The position numbers and the translations under genes are program-made. This document shows, one piece after another, positions 17,500 to 26,401 of a stretch of 39,169 nt of DNA (the first letter of the stretch is position 1; each line of letters begins with the position of its first letter). The notes below the pieces were generated by a model. It saw only the letters and a program-made list of their open reading frames with translations. It ran no database searches and was not told where the DNA came from. The DNA comes from an uncultured Pseudomonadota bacterium (lineage in GTDB: Bacteria; Pseudomonadota; Gammaproteobacteria; Burkholderiales; SG8-39): NCBI GenBank assembly GCA_903895005.1, contig CAITSH010000275.1:1-39169 (forward strand), read 5' to 3'.

Positions 17500-18021
17500 T
17501 TGTCGATCTCACCGTCCGATTCCGCGCAATTTGGCGGCGACGACGAGCCGGCGGTGGTCAAACGCCTTATCGCCTCGCTGCCACAACAGGGCCGTCTGAT
17601 CTGGATCGGCCTGCGCGAGGCGCGCCGCATCCCCCCCGTCTACGTGACCGCCGCCGAAGCGCGCGTCGGCCAAGGACTCACCGGTGATCACGGACGGAGC
17701 GGCAAACGGGCGGTCACCCTGATTCAGGCCGAACATCTTGTCGCAATTGCTTCAATACTCGGTCGCGAGCGTGTTGAGCCGGCATTGCTACGGCGCAATC
17801 TGGTCGTTTCCGGCATCAATCTACTGGCCCTTCGTGACCGGCGGTTTCAAATCGGTGACGTGTTGCTCGAGGGCACGGGACATTGCCATCCGTGCTCGCG
17901 TATGGAGGAATCGCTCGGGCCGGGAGGGTTTAACGCAATGCGCGGTCATGGTGGCATCACTGCAACCGTGATTGCCGGGGGAATCTTGCGCGAAGGCAGC
18001 TGCGTCGCGCTGGCACTCTGA
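17500..18021 (+). CDS. MOSC domain-containing protein
   Basis: A protein of up to 173 residues with a MOSC (molybdenum cofactor sulfurase C-terminal) beta-barrel: EARVGQGLTGDHG near the start, LLRRNLVVSGINLLALRDRRFQIGD in the middle, and the conserved cysteine in GTGHCHPCSRMEESL. MOSC domains deliver sulfur or bind molybdenum cofactor. The start is unsure: TTG at 17500 gives the full frame but lacks a clear ribosome site, and GTG at 17554 is an alternative. Its stop overlaps the ATG of the following lipoprotein gene by one base. Confidence 0.82.
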   Translation: MSISPSDSAQFGGDDEPAVVKRLIASLPQQGRLIWIGLREARRIPPVYVTAAEARVGQGLTGDHGRSGKRAVTLIQAEHLVAIASILGRERVEPALLRRNLVVSGINLLALRDRRFQIGDVLLEGTGHCHPCSRMEESLGPGGFNAMRGHGGITATVIAGGILREGSCVALAL

Positions 18022-18545
18022 TGTCGGTAATTCGTATTTCAACAGGAGTACGGCTTTCGATCATCGTATTCACAACCGTATTGCTTTGCGCTTGCTACAA
18101 CGAACTCGATTGGCGGGAGTTCAGCTCCGCAACTGGTCGTTACCGCGTCACCCTGCCGTCCAAATCACATGAAGAAACACGCACACTGACTGGCACAACC
18201 GGCGCCGTGACAATGACCATGAATACGGCCAAGGCCGCCGATTGGGTATTTGCCGTTGCGTATGCCGATTATCCAGGTAGCGCCGACCTTCGCTCAAACG
18301 TCACAGAACAACGGGACGCGCTGCTACGCAATACATCGGGTCGCATCGTGCGGCAATCCATTTCGACCGACGGTGTACTTACGCTGGTCGCCGAGGGCCG
18401 TAAAGGTGAGACGATCATCGAACTGCACGCGCGCTTCATCATTGATGGCAAGCGCCTGTATCAGATAGCGGCCGTCGGCAGCAAGGGGGCGGTGCCGGAA
18501 ACCGAACTCGACACCTTTCTAGATTCGTTCAAACTCCAGCACTGA
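18021..18545 (+). CDS. Predicted lipoprotein of unknown function
   Basis: A 174-residue protein beginning with a signal peptide and a lipobox-like LLCAC (Cys25 as lipidation site). The mature part is a single globular domain with FSSATGRYRVTLPSK near the start and FIIDGKRLYQIAAVG near the end, recalling small PsbP/LpqN-like beta-sandwich lipoproteins, but I do not recognise the family with certainty. The gene overlaps the MOSC stop (TGATG), implying translational coupling. Confidence 0.7.
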   Translation: MSVIRISTGVRLSIIVFTTVLLCACYNELDWREFSSATGRYRVTLPSKSHEETRTLTGTTGAVTMTMNTAKAADWVFAVAYADYPGSADLRSNVTEQRDALLRNTSGRIVRQSISTDGVLTLVAEGRKGETIIELHARFIIDGKRLYQIAAVGSKGAVPETELDTFLDSFKLQH

Positions 18546-18654
18546 GCCGCAGCCGGAAGAGTAGACTGAACAACGGTGCATGTGCACGCCATTCGGGCGC
18601 TTAGTCAACGTCACCGCGCTCCTGAGGGCAGGAGCATCTCCCGGGAGCAACAAA

Positions 18655-18786
18655 ATGGCCAAAGGTCAGCTACGCAGCAATCGCGAACAAAAAAAGCCCA
18701 AGCAACCGAAGAAGGCCGCCGCGACGGCTGCATCCGCCAAATCCGGCATGTCCAAGTTGATGGCACCCCCGCCGGGCAAAAAATAG
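18655..18786 (+). CDS. Small lysine-rich protein (43 residues)
   Basis: A short, highly basic protein starting MAKGQLRSNREQKKPKQ and ending SKLMAPPPGKK. I recall similar small MAKGQ-RSNRE-KKPK proteins annotated as hypothetical in many betaproteobacteria, which supports it as a real gene. The ATG has a GGGAG ribosome site seven bases upstream; a longer in-frame start at 18580 looks unrelated. The charge suggests nucleic acid or ribosome binding, but no function is known. Confidence 0.65.
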   Translation: MAKGQLRSNREQKKPKQPKKAAATAASAKSGMSKLMAPPPGKK

Positions 18787-18928
18787 CCGCAGCAGGCCGT
18801 GTCCCGCGTTTGGTTCCGCGGACGATAAGTTGACCACAGCGCCAGCCTGAAATCACCCGCTGGTGTGGGCTCCCCGCTTTTGCGGTTTGAGTTTGCTGAA
18901 AATCAATGGGGCCTACCGTTCCGCACAA

Positions 18929-19216
18929 TTAGTCCGGCCGCGCCTCGTGCCACCACCAGTAGGAAAACCACAGCACCCCGATGCTGAAACCGAACGGGCC
19001 GCCAAGCAGCGCGTCCCCCGGCAAACAGCCGTTACCAGGCACGAAGTAACACCATGCGCCGCTGAGCAGACTCGTCACCGTCCCGACGAGCACCCCAAAC
19101 ACAAAACCGCCGGACACCAGTTCGGATAACACCGCCCGCCCGGGCCGCAACAACAACAAACCAGACACGAGAGCGCAGAGAAGTGCTGTCGCAGTGGCGA
19201 TTCTGAATACTTCCAT
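18929..19216 (-). CDS. Small membrane protein of unknown function
   Basis: A protein of about 95 residues with three likely transmembrane segments: IATATALLCALVSGLLLL, LVSGGFVFGVLVGTVTSLL, and FGFSIGVLWFSYWWW. A short loop with two cysteines (WCYFVPGNGCLPG) lies between the second and third. I recognise no family. The ATG at MEVFRIAT was chosen; a 22-residue N-terminal extension is possible. It stands alone on the minus strand between the plus-strand small basic gene and the CobW-like gene. Confidence 0.55.
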   Translation of the reverse strand: MEVFRIATATALLCALVSGLLLLRPGRAVLSELVSGGFVFGVLVGTVTSLLSGAWCYFVPGNGCLPGDALLGGPFGFSIGVLWFSYWWWHEARPD

Positions 19217-19352
19217 GATTGTTTCGATAAGAACTCCAGTGCGGTAAGCGCACGCATCCTGAGTGACCGGTCTTGGCCACACGAGACAATGATACCCCCG
19301 CCAGGCCGTTCCTCGACACGCGACGATCTCGGCAGGCGGATGCCTGCGCTAT

Positions 19353-20006
19353 TTACAACTTACGCGTCGGCTCATCAACCCAAAACCTCGGGGCAGGTGC
19401 CCTGCCATCGATGTCCAACGCCGCAAGGTCAAACCGTCCAGACTGCCATCGCATTACCCGCGCCGCTGGAAACAAGCGCTCCAAGTGCCGGCTTGTTTTT
19501 ACCGCAGATATGGAACGGGCGTCTGCATCATCAACCAGCGCAATAACCTGAGCGGCACCAAGTTGCTCCGTGCGCCCGTCAGTTTCATTCAGGGATGCCG
19601 CCGTTGCGGTTCGTGCGGAAATGACGTGGATGGTCGCGCGCAAGCGCAGAACCGGAGCAAGCCATCGATCGGTCAGCATACGCAGAACCTCCCCGGTGCG
19701 CGCCTGAGAGGGGGTTTGTATTAACAAACGATCGGGTTCCGCTTCGCGCAACAAGCGCGTAATTCCGACGCGCAGGGGAAGCTGCGCCGTACAACAAATA
19801 CATCCTTGCATCACTTCGCTCACGTAAATACCATCGCGATCTTCCGGCAGGGCGGGTACCCCGTCATCATTGACCAAGACCGCCCAGCGAGCGCCGCGCG
19901 GCCGAGCGCGCAGCAATTCGCCCACCAGCCGTGATTTAGCTGCCGCGTCCTGCCCGGTGATGAGATTTACCGGGATACCGGCAAGCACCCGGTCTTTCCC
20001 ATGCAA
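19353..20006 (-). CDS. CobW/COG0523-like protein with degenerate GTPase motifs
   Basis: A 217-residue protein built like the N-terminal G domain of CobW/COG0523 metallochaperones. It keeps the diagnostic metal-binding GCICC motif (residues 68-72). The P-loop LITGQDAAAKSR (15-26) has Ala where two conserved Gly are expected, although Lys24 and Ser25 remain. The NKxD guanine-specificity motif is replaced by ALVDDAD. The C-terminal CobW domain is missing. GTP hydrolysis is therefore doubtful; zinc binding may persist. The start is TTG at 20006 (GGAG upstream) or GTG at 19988. It follows trkH by 46 bp on the same strand. Confidence 0.65.
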   Translation of the reverse strand: MHGKDRVLAGIPVNLITGQDAAAKSRLVGELLRARPRGARWAVLVNDDGVPALPEDRDGIYVSEVMQGCICCTAQLPLRVGITRLLREAEPDRLLIQTPSQARTGEVLRMLTDRWLAPVLRLRATIHVISARTATAASLNETDGRTEQLGAAQVIALVDDADARSISAVKTSRHLERLFPAARVMRWQSGRFDLAALDIDGRAPAPRFWVDEPTRKL

Positions 20007-20052
20007 ATTGCTCCAAGGGGAGCCTTTCGGAAGTGGCGCACCCTGACCACCG

Positions 20053-21510
20053 CTATCGACGCCAGAATCCGGGCGTGAACACGACGATCAGCGTAAACAA
20101 CTCCAATCGGCCCAGAAGCATTGCCGCCGTGCATACCCAGGTCTGGAAATCGGTGAGAACAGCGTAGGTTGTGGCGGGACCAACCAAGTTCAAGCCGGGC
20201 CCGGTGTTGTTGATACAGGCAATCACAGCCGTAAACGCGGTGATGATGTCCAGCTTGGTGGCAGTTAGCAGCATGGTCATGGCAATCACGCTTGCCCCGT
20301 ACACCAGCATGAACGCAAGTACGGCGAAGATAATCTTGTTTTCGACCGTCTCCCCGGCAAGCTTGACCGGCACATACGCACGCGGATGGATGATGCGCGT
20401 CATCTCGCGCACTGCCTGGCGGGCCATGAGTTCGGCGCGAATCATTTTTATGCCCCCGCCGGTAGAGCCAGAACAACTGACAAAACAACATAGAAACAAC
20501 ATCCATACCGGAGCGAATATCGGCCACAAGTTGTAATCGGTATTGGCAAAGCCGGTGGTTGTTGCAATCGACACCAGGTTGAAGCTGGCAAATCGCAACG
20601 CTGTCCAGAAATTCGCGTAGACGCCTTCCCCCCATAAGTAGAGTGCGATGCCGACGCAGCTGGCTAGCACCACCAGCAGGAAAAGCCCTGCTTCCGGATC
20701 GCGAGCGTAGGGAGCGGTGCTGCGACGACGAAGAGCAATGAAGTGGGTGGCAAAGTTAATGCCGGCAACCAGCATGAAGAATATCGTCACCGACTCGATG
20801 GCCGGGGAGTTCCAATAGCCGTAACTATCGTCATGCGACGAAAATCCACCCAGCCCCATCGTCGAAAAGGTGTGCATCATGGCGTCAAGCCAGGTCATGC
20901 CGGCGACGCGCAGGCTAAGAAAGCAAGCAATGGTGATCAGCAGATACACCATCCAGAGTCCCTTTGCGGTTTCGGTGATACGCGGCGTTAGCTTTGAATC
21001 CTTCATCGGACCGGGCGTCTCAGCCTTGTAGATCTGGCTCCCGCCGACCCCCAGCAACGGCAGGATCGCCACGGCCAGGACGATGATGCCCATCCCCCCG
21101 ATCCAGACAAGAAAAGTCCGCCAGATGTTTATCGTTTGAGGAAGCTGGTCAAGCCCGCTCAGAACGGTGGCGCCCGTGGTCGTCAAACCGGAAACTGTCT
21201 CGAAGTAGGCGTCCGTAAACGTCAGGTCATTCAAATAGAGCATCAAGGGTAGGGTGGCAAACGCCGGCAACACCGTCCAAACCAGCGCAACCAGCAAAAA
21301 GCCATCCCGCGTCTGCAACTCACGCCGCCGACCTTTTGTAAGAACCCGCAGTGCAGCACCGGCCGCGGCGGTGATAAGCATGCTTTGTCCGAAAACAAGG
21401 CGGGTCCCATCATCCAGAAACACAGCAAATGCGAGGGGAAACGCCATGCAAAGGGCGAACAGCATGACTACAACGCTGAGCACATTTAAGACTGCGGACA
21501 GACGGACCAA
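20053..21510 (-). CDS. trkH: Trk potassium uptake system membrane subunit
   Basis: A 485-residue polytopic protein of the TrkH/KtrB superfamily. The four P-loop filter segments are present: GLTTTGATVL, FSTMGLGGFS, IATTTGFANTD and CINNTGPGLN. It conducts K+ across the inner membrane with TrkA bound on the cytoplasmic face. It starts 18 bp after trkA ends, so the two are co-transcribed. The length matches E. coli TrkH (483). Confidence 0.96.
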   Translation of the reverse strand: MVRLSAVLNVLSVVVMLFALCMAFPLAFAVFLDDGTRLVFGQSMLITAAAGAALRVLTKGRRRELQTRDGFLLVALVWTVLPAFATLPLMLYLNDLTFTDAYFETVSGLTTTGATVLSGLDQLPQTINIWRTFLVWIGGMGIIVLAVAILPLLGVGGSQIYKAETPGPMKDSKLTPRITETAKGLWMVYLLITIACFLSLRVAGMTWLDAMMHTFSTMGLGGFSSHDDSYGYWNSPAIESVTIFFMLVAGINFATHFIALRRRSTAPYARDPEAGLFLLVVLASCVGIALYLWGEGVYANFWTALRFASFNLVSIATTTGFANTDYNLWPIFAPVWMLFLCCFVSCSGSTGGGIKMIRAELMARQAVREMTRIIHPRAYVPVKLAGETVENKIIFAVLAFMLVYGASVIAMTMLLTATKLDIITAFTAVIACINNTGPGLNLVGPATTYAVLTDFQTWVCTAAMLLGRLELFTLIVVFTPGFWRR

Positions 21511-21528
21511 GTTAGACCCCTGCGCAGA

Positions 21529-22902
21529 TCAAAGAAACCCGGCACTGACCTGGAACAGCTTTTCGACCTTGGGAACCATTTTTTTCTCGGTCACAAATAC
21601 GATCGCATGGTCGCCGGCCTGTACCACCGTATCGTGATGCGCCATAATCACCTCTTCCCCGCGCACCAGGGCTGCGATGGTTGAACCCTTGGGTAACTCA
21701 ATAGCTTCGATTGTGCGCCCGACCATTCGACAAGATCCTGCATCGCCATGCACGACCGCTTCGATTGCCTCAGCAGCGCCCCGACGCAAACTGTGAACCT
21801 GGGCCACATCACCGCGCCGGACATGGGCAAGCAATGATCCGATTGTTGCCAAGGCCGGAGAAATAGCTATGTCGATGCGCCCGTCCTGCAACAAATCGAC
21901 ATAGACGCGCCGGTTGATAAGGGCGACGACCCGTCTCGCCCCCATTCGCTTGGCGAGAAGCGCGGCCATTATGTTATTTTCATCGTCGTTGGTGACGGCG
22001 ACAAAAAGGTCCATTTCATCAACGTTCTCGGATTCAAGCAGCGTTTCGTCGGTAACGTCCCCATTGAGTACCAGCGCACTGTCGAGCACGCTGGAAAGCG
22101 TTTCGCAGCGGCCTTTATTACGCTCGATCACCTTCACGAGGTAATCCTTGTCTAGCGCACACGCGAGACGCTCGCCGATGTTGCCGCCCCCGGCGATCAT
22201 GACGCGCTTGACCGGCCGGTCCATGCGCCTTAATTCCTGCATCACCTTGCGGATATCCTTCGTCGCCGCGAGACAAAAAACTTCGTCGCCAGCCTGTACG
22301 ACGGTATCTCCGCCGGGAACAATCGGGCTGTCACCACGAAATATGGCAGCAATTCGCGCGTCAACATTCGGGATATGCTTGCGAATATCCTTGAGCTCGT
22401 GACCGACCAGCGGTCCGCCCTTGAAGGCGCGCACAGCAATAAGACTAACGCGCCCCCCGGCAAACTCCAATACTTGTAGTGCCTCGGGAAATTCGACCAG
22501 CTTCACAATGTAGTTGGTCAGGATTTGTTCCGGGCAGATAGCGTGATCAACGGCGAAACACTCCGGAGAAAATACTGCGGCGTTACTCAGGTAGGCGGTT
22601 GAGCGGATCCGCGCTATGCGGGTCGGCAGGTTGAACATCTGCGCCGCAAGCTTGCAGGCGACAAGATTCACCTCGTCACTCTGGGTCACCGCAATCAGAA
22701 GATCCGCATCATCGGCACCGGCCTCTTGCAACGTACTCGGATGCGCTGCGCTGCCGACGAGCGTCCTGAGGTCAAGCCGATCCTGCAACGCACGCAACCG
22801 TGGGCCGTCGGTATCAACAACCGTGATGTCGTTGGCTTCGGAAACAAGACTTTCGGCGACCGTACTGCCGACCTGTCCGGCGCCAAGAATGATGATTTTC
22901 AA
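21529..22902 (-). CDS. trkA: Trk potassium transporter regulatory subunit TrkA
   Basis: A 457-residue cytoplasmic protein (E. coli 458) with two tandem RCK units. The first begins MKIIILGAGQVGSTVAESL and the second MIAGGGNIGERLACALD near residue 235; both are NAD(H)-binding Rossmann motifs, and each is followed by a TrkA_C domain. It gates TrkH in response to nucleotides. The gap to the upstream ntrX is 104 bp and contains no convincing promoter, so readthrough from ntrYX is likely. Confidence 0.96.
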   Translation of the reverse strand: MKIIILGAGQVGSTVAESLVSEANDITVVDTDGPRLRALQDRLDLRTLVGSAAHPSTLQEAGADDADLLIAVTQSDEVNLVACKLAAQMFNLPTRIARIRSTAYLSNAAVFSPECFAVDHAICPEQILTNYIVKLVEFPEALQVLEFAGGRVSLIAVRAFKGGPLVGHELKDIRKHIPNVDARIAAIFRGDSPIVPGGDTVVQAGDEVFCLAATKDIRKVMQELRRMDRPVKRVMIAGGGNIGERLACALDKDYLVKVIERNKGRCETLSSVLDSALVLNGDVTDETLLESENVDEMDLFVAVTNDDENNIMAALLAKRMGARRVVALINRRVYVDLLQDGRIDIAISPALATIGSLLAHVRRGDVAQVHSLRRGAAEAIEAVVHGDAGSCRMVGRTIEAIELPKGSTIAALVRGEEVIMAHHDTVVQAGDHAIVFVTEKKMVPKVEKLFQVSAGFL

Positions 22903-23006
22903 GAGTTAGGTTCGTTATTGTTGGTCTTAAACGACGACGTATTGTATGCCTTTTGCTGCCACGCAACACCGCACGGAAAATCCGACTGCGCGCCAGGAGG
23001 CACAGC

Positions 23007-24260
23007 CTATTCCTTGTCTTCCTTGCGTGTGGCCGCGATCCCGAGTGATTTGAGTTTTCGGTACAGGTGCGTCCTTTCAAGTCCGCTTTTTTCGGCAACA
23101 CGACTTATCGAACCCTGTTCGCAATCGAGATGGTGTTCAAAATAGGCCCGCTCGAAGGCTTCTCGTGCTTCGCGCAGAGGCAGATCAAGCAAAAGGGTCG
23201 CCGAATCGGGCTTGTCCCCCACCAGCCGGGCCAGGGCCTGCTCAACCTCTTCAGTTGCAATCTCTTCGCCCAAAGCGGTTACGGCAACACTTTTGACCGT
23301 TTGCTGCAACTCGGCGAGGTTGCGCGGCCACGAAAAATTACGCAACGCATTGAGTGCCGCGGTCGAAAACCGGCGCGGCGGGCAAAATCGCGTCTCAACC
23401 AGCTGGGCAAGAACGACCGCCGCGATTTCAGGAATATCTTCCGCGTGCTGCCGCAGTGGCGGCAGTTGGAAATTGAGCTCCCCCAGACGGGCGAGGAGAC
23501 TCGCGTCGAATCCCCGGTCGTTGATCAATGCGACAGGGTCGCTTGCGGTGAACGACACCAAGCGCACATTGTGGCGGTCGGATCGTGAAGCCAGAAGCGC
23601 CAGATGTTTTTGCTGATTGCGACTCAGCTGTGCCAACTCCTCCAAAAAAAGGATTCCTCCGCCTGCCTCCTGCAGCAAATCATGTGCCGGATCGTCGAGC
23701 CGGGCCGTGGCGGCTACAAATGGTGCATTGCCCGCCTGCAGCGCCCGTGCGTAAAGTTCCGGCATAGCCCCGTCCTCCCCGCGCAGCAAAAGGGGGGCGC
23801 CAATGCCGGCAAGCTGTGAGAGTCGGCGTCTTAAATCGTTGATTAACACCGATCGCCCGAGGTTCGCGAGTGCCAGTCCCGGCGCCGCCGCGCTCTCTTG
23901 CAGGCGCAAGGCTCGCTTTACCGTCGCAAGCAGTTTTTGCAGTGCGATCGGCTTTTCGAGAAAATCGAGCGCACCGATGCGCGTCGCTTCAACCGCTGTG
24001 TCTATGGTTGCATGACCGGACATCATCACAACCGGCATGGTCAGCTGTCCATTAGCCGCCCACTCCTTCAACAGGGAAATTCCGTCCGTATCCGGCATCC
24101 AGATATCCAGTAAAACCAAGTCCGGCCTGGCCCGAGTCCGTTCGCTGCGGGCCGCGGTGGCGTTTTCCGCTAGGCGCACGCTATGCCCTTCGTCAGAGAG
24201 AATCTCCGAGAGAAGTTCGCGTATACCCATTTCGTCATCGACTACCAGAATCTGTGCCAT
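23007..24260 (-). CDS. ntrX: NtrX-like response regulator with degenerate AAA+ domain
   Basis: A 417-residue protein. The receiver domain (1-120) is intact: acidic pair in VVDDE, phospho-Asp52 in LLDIWMPDTDG, and Lys103 in EKP. The central region aligns with a sigma-54 activator AAA+ domain but is reduced. The Walker A position reads GEDGAMPE (residues 161-168) with Pro instead of Lys. The section that should hold GAFTGA is missing, with only about 17 residues between FVAA and GGILFLEEL. Walker B ends EE rather than DE. The C-terminal Fis-type helix-turn-helix (about 383-408) is intact. It likely binds DNA without activating sigma-54. The ntrX name rests on its place after ntrY. Confidence 0.85.
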   Translation of the reverse strand: MAQILVVDDEMGIRELLSEILSDEGHSVRLAENATAARSERTRARPDLVLLDIWMPDTDGISLLKEWAANGQLTMPVVMMSGHATIDTAVEATRIGALDFLEKPIALQKLLATVKRALRLQESAAAPGLALANLGRSVLINDLRRRLSQLAGIGAPLLLRGEDGAMPELYARALQAGNAPFVAATARLDDPAHDLLQEAGGGILFLEELAQLSRNQQKHLALLASRSDRHNVRLVSFTASDPVALINDRGFDASLLARLGELNFQLPPLRQHAEDIPEIAAVVLAQLVETRFCPPRRFSTAALNALRNFSWPRNLAELQQTVKSVAVTALGEEIATEEVEQALARLVGDKPDSATLLLDLPLREAREAFERAYFEHHLDCEQGSISRVAEKSGLERTHLYRKLKSLGIAATRKEDKE

Positions 24261-24289
24261 GAATTTGCGTCAGGTTGGTATTGCCAAAA

Positions 24290-26401
24290 TCATGCCGCCT
24301 CTGCGGGCGGCAACGCGATGCGGATCTGCGCACCCAGTATCCTCGTTCCATCAAGTCGGTTTTCAAGGTTTATGGTGCCCTGGTGCTCGTCCACGATTTT
24401 TTTAACGATTGCCAGCCCTAGTCCAGTACCCTTTGGCTTGGTCGTGACGTACGGCTCAAAAGCGCGCTGAATTATGTTTTCAGGAAAACCACTGCCGTTA
24501 TCAACAATCAACAATTGCACCTTGGTTCCTACAAGTTCGGTTCGTACTTCAATACGAGCACTGCTGGTGCCTACCAGCGCATCCTGGGCGTTTTGCAACA
24601 GGTTATGTATCACCTGCCGCAATTGGTTGGGGTCTCCTGCCACGTCGGGTAGATCCACTCCAAGCCGTGCATCAATCTCCGGACCCGAGTGACCGTAAAG
24701 ACCGAGAACTTCGCCCACAAGGTTGTTCAGGTCCAGAGGACCGAGCGTTGGCACGGGCATCCTCGCATAGTCGCGAAAATCATCGACCATGTTTTTCATC
24801 GAGGTAACCTGATTGACGATGGTTTCAGTCGCGCGATCGAGCATCGCGGCATCATCAGCCGACAGCTTGCCCTCCAGTTTCATCTGCACGCGCTCCGCGG
24901 ACAACTGGATCGGTGTAAGCGGATTCTTGATCTCATGCGCAAGCCGGCGTGCAACCTCTCCCCACGCCGATGCTCGCTGCGCTTGCACGAGCTGCGTTAT
25001 ATCGTCAAACACGACGATATATCCTCCACCCGAGGAAGGCAGCTGAGACCCGCGCAGTAGCAGCACCTGCCCGCGTCCGGGCAGTTCCACCTGTCGTTGC
25101 CAGCTGCTTTCACCGTGGTCCCGAAAGTCGTTACCGATATTCTCAGCAAGTTCGGCATGCAGGGTCCAATCGGCAAGACGACGGCCTGTCAGGGCCTCAA
25201 GGTCCTGGCCGAGAATTTCGCCCGCGCTGCGATTGGCTGTGGCGAGGGCAAATTTCGCGTCAAACACCAGCACGCCTGCTGATAGGTTGGCAAGAATGTT
25301 TTCGAGATAGGTCTTGGTCGTCTCCAATTCGGTCCGGCTGGTCTCGGTGACATTACGCGCATCCTCGAGTTGGCGTGTCATACTGTTGAATGAGTTGGTC
25401 AGAATCCCAAGTTCATCACGACTTTGCACCTGGACGCGACGGCTGAAGTCTCCACGTGCGACCGCCTGGGTTCCTTGCGCCAATTCGGCCAACGGACCGG
25501 ACAAACGACGTGACAATACGAAAGCCAAGGCGATAGCGGAAAACAGGGCGAGTAGCAGCGTCAGGGTCAGCGTCAGGAGATAAATCTCTCGCAACCCGTC
25601 ACGCGACAAAGAAAGCTCCTTGTAAGCCCGATACACGCTTTGCACACTTTCTGCGTTCGCAGCGAGAGCTGCGGGTACGGGCTGGGAGAGCTGAAGAAAG
25701 CGCACCTCATCACTCAAACTTGCCGGAATTATGGGTACGATCACTCGCAATGAAAGCGCGCGGTCGGCGCCCTCCACCGCCATGAAGGTTCGTGACTGTC
25801 GGGCCTGCCGTAACTGAGCCTGGCTTGGAAGGTCAGGTAAAAGTTTGCCGAGGTCCCGACTGGACGTTGCGATCACCTTGTTTCCTGCGCTCACAATGAG
25901 CGCGTCCGCGACACCGGATTGCTCGCGCATCCGGTTCAGGAGGAATGATTGCTGGGTTGGCGGTTGCTCTGAAAGCTCAATCGCCATGTTCTTCGCCTTG
26001 GACTGCAGATCCGCAAGCAGGTTGTCGAGCGCGGCACGCCCCAGGTTAATCCCCCCCTCAAGGGCGTTCTCAACGCGCACGTCAAACCACGATTCGATGC
26101 TTTTTGCCAAAAATTGAAGTGAAACGGTATAAACAAGCGCGCCCGGAACCAGTGCAACCAGAGCAAACATCACCACCAGACGAAAGGTGAGCAGGGATCC
26201 AAATACCTTTGCGCGGCGCGCCCTCCAAAGCACCGCCAACTGGTATCCGACCAAACCCAAAAGGCCGAGCACGAGAACGGCGTTGAGTGTGAGCAGCAGC
26301 GGATAATGTTGCGCAAAAAGAGGGGTATTAGCGCTCGCCGCCGCCAACAAAAACAACAGAACGGCGCCAATCCCCGCACTGGCAAGAAGCAGGTAGGTCA
26401 C
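24290..26401 (-). CDS. ntrY: NtrY-like sensor histidine kinase
   Basis: A 703-residue membrane kinase with the NtrY layout: three N-terminal transmembrane helices, a periplasmic region, a fourth helix near 275-298, HAMP (to about 345), PAS (about 365-475), HisKA with phospho-acceptor His489 in LAHEIKNPLTP, and an HATPase domain with N-box NLLQNAQDAL, G1 VDNGSGFP and G2 GTGLGLAIV. The partner is the regulator 29 bp downstream. The GTG at 26401 overlaps the DUF4390 stop (GTGA) and was preferred over an in-frame ATG 81 bases further upstream, whose extra residues are not membrane-like. Confidence 0.9.
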   Translation of the reverse strand: MTYLLLASAGIGAVLLFLLAAASANTPLFAQHYPLLLTLNAVLVLGLLGLVGYQLAVLWRARRAKVFGSLLTFRLVVMFALVALVPGALVYTVSLQFLAKSIESWFDVRVENALEGGINLGRAALDNLLADLQSKAKNMAIELSEQPPTQQSFLLNRMREQSGVADALIVSAGNKVIATSSRDLGKLLPDLPSQAQLRQARQSRTFMAVEGADRALSLRVIVPIIPASLSDEVRFLQLSQPVPAALAANAESVQSVYRAYKELSLSRDGLREIYLLTLTLTLLLALFSAIALAFVLSRRLSGPLAELAQGTQAVARGDFSRRVQVQSRDELGILTNSFNSMTRQLEDARNVTETSRTELETTKTYLENILANLSAGVLVFDAKFALATANRSAGEILGQDLEALTGRRLADWTLHAELAENIGNDFRDHGESSWQRQVELPGRGQVLLLRGSQLPSSGGGYIVVFDDITQLVQAQRASAWGEVARRLAHEIKNPLTPIQLSAERVQMKLEGKLSADDAAMLDRATETIVNQVTSMKNMVDDFRDYARMPVPTLGPLDLNNLVGEVLGLYGHSGPEIDARLGVDLPDVAGDPNQLRQVIHNLLQNAQDALVGTSSARIEVRTELVGTKVQLLIVDNGSGFPENIIQRAFEPYVTTKPKGTGLGLAIVKKIVDEHQGTINLENRLDGTRILGAQIRIALPPAEAA

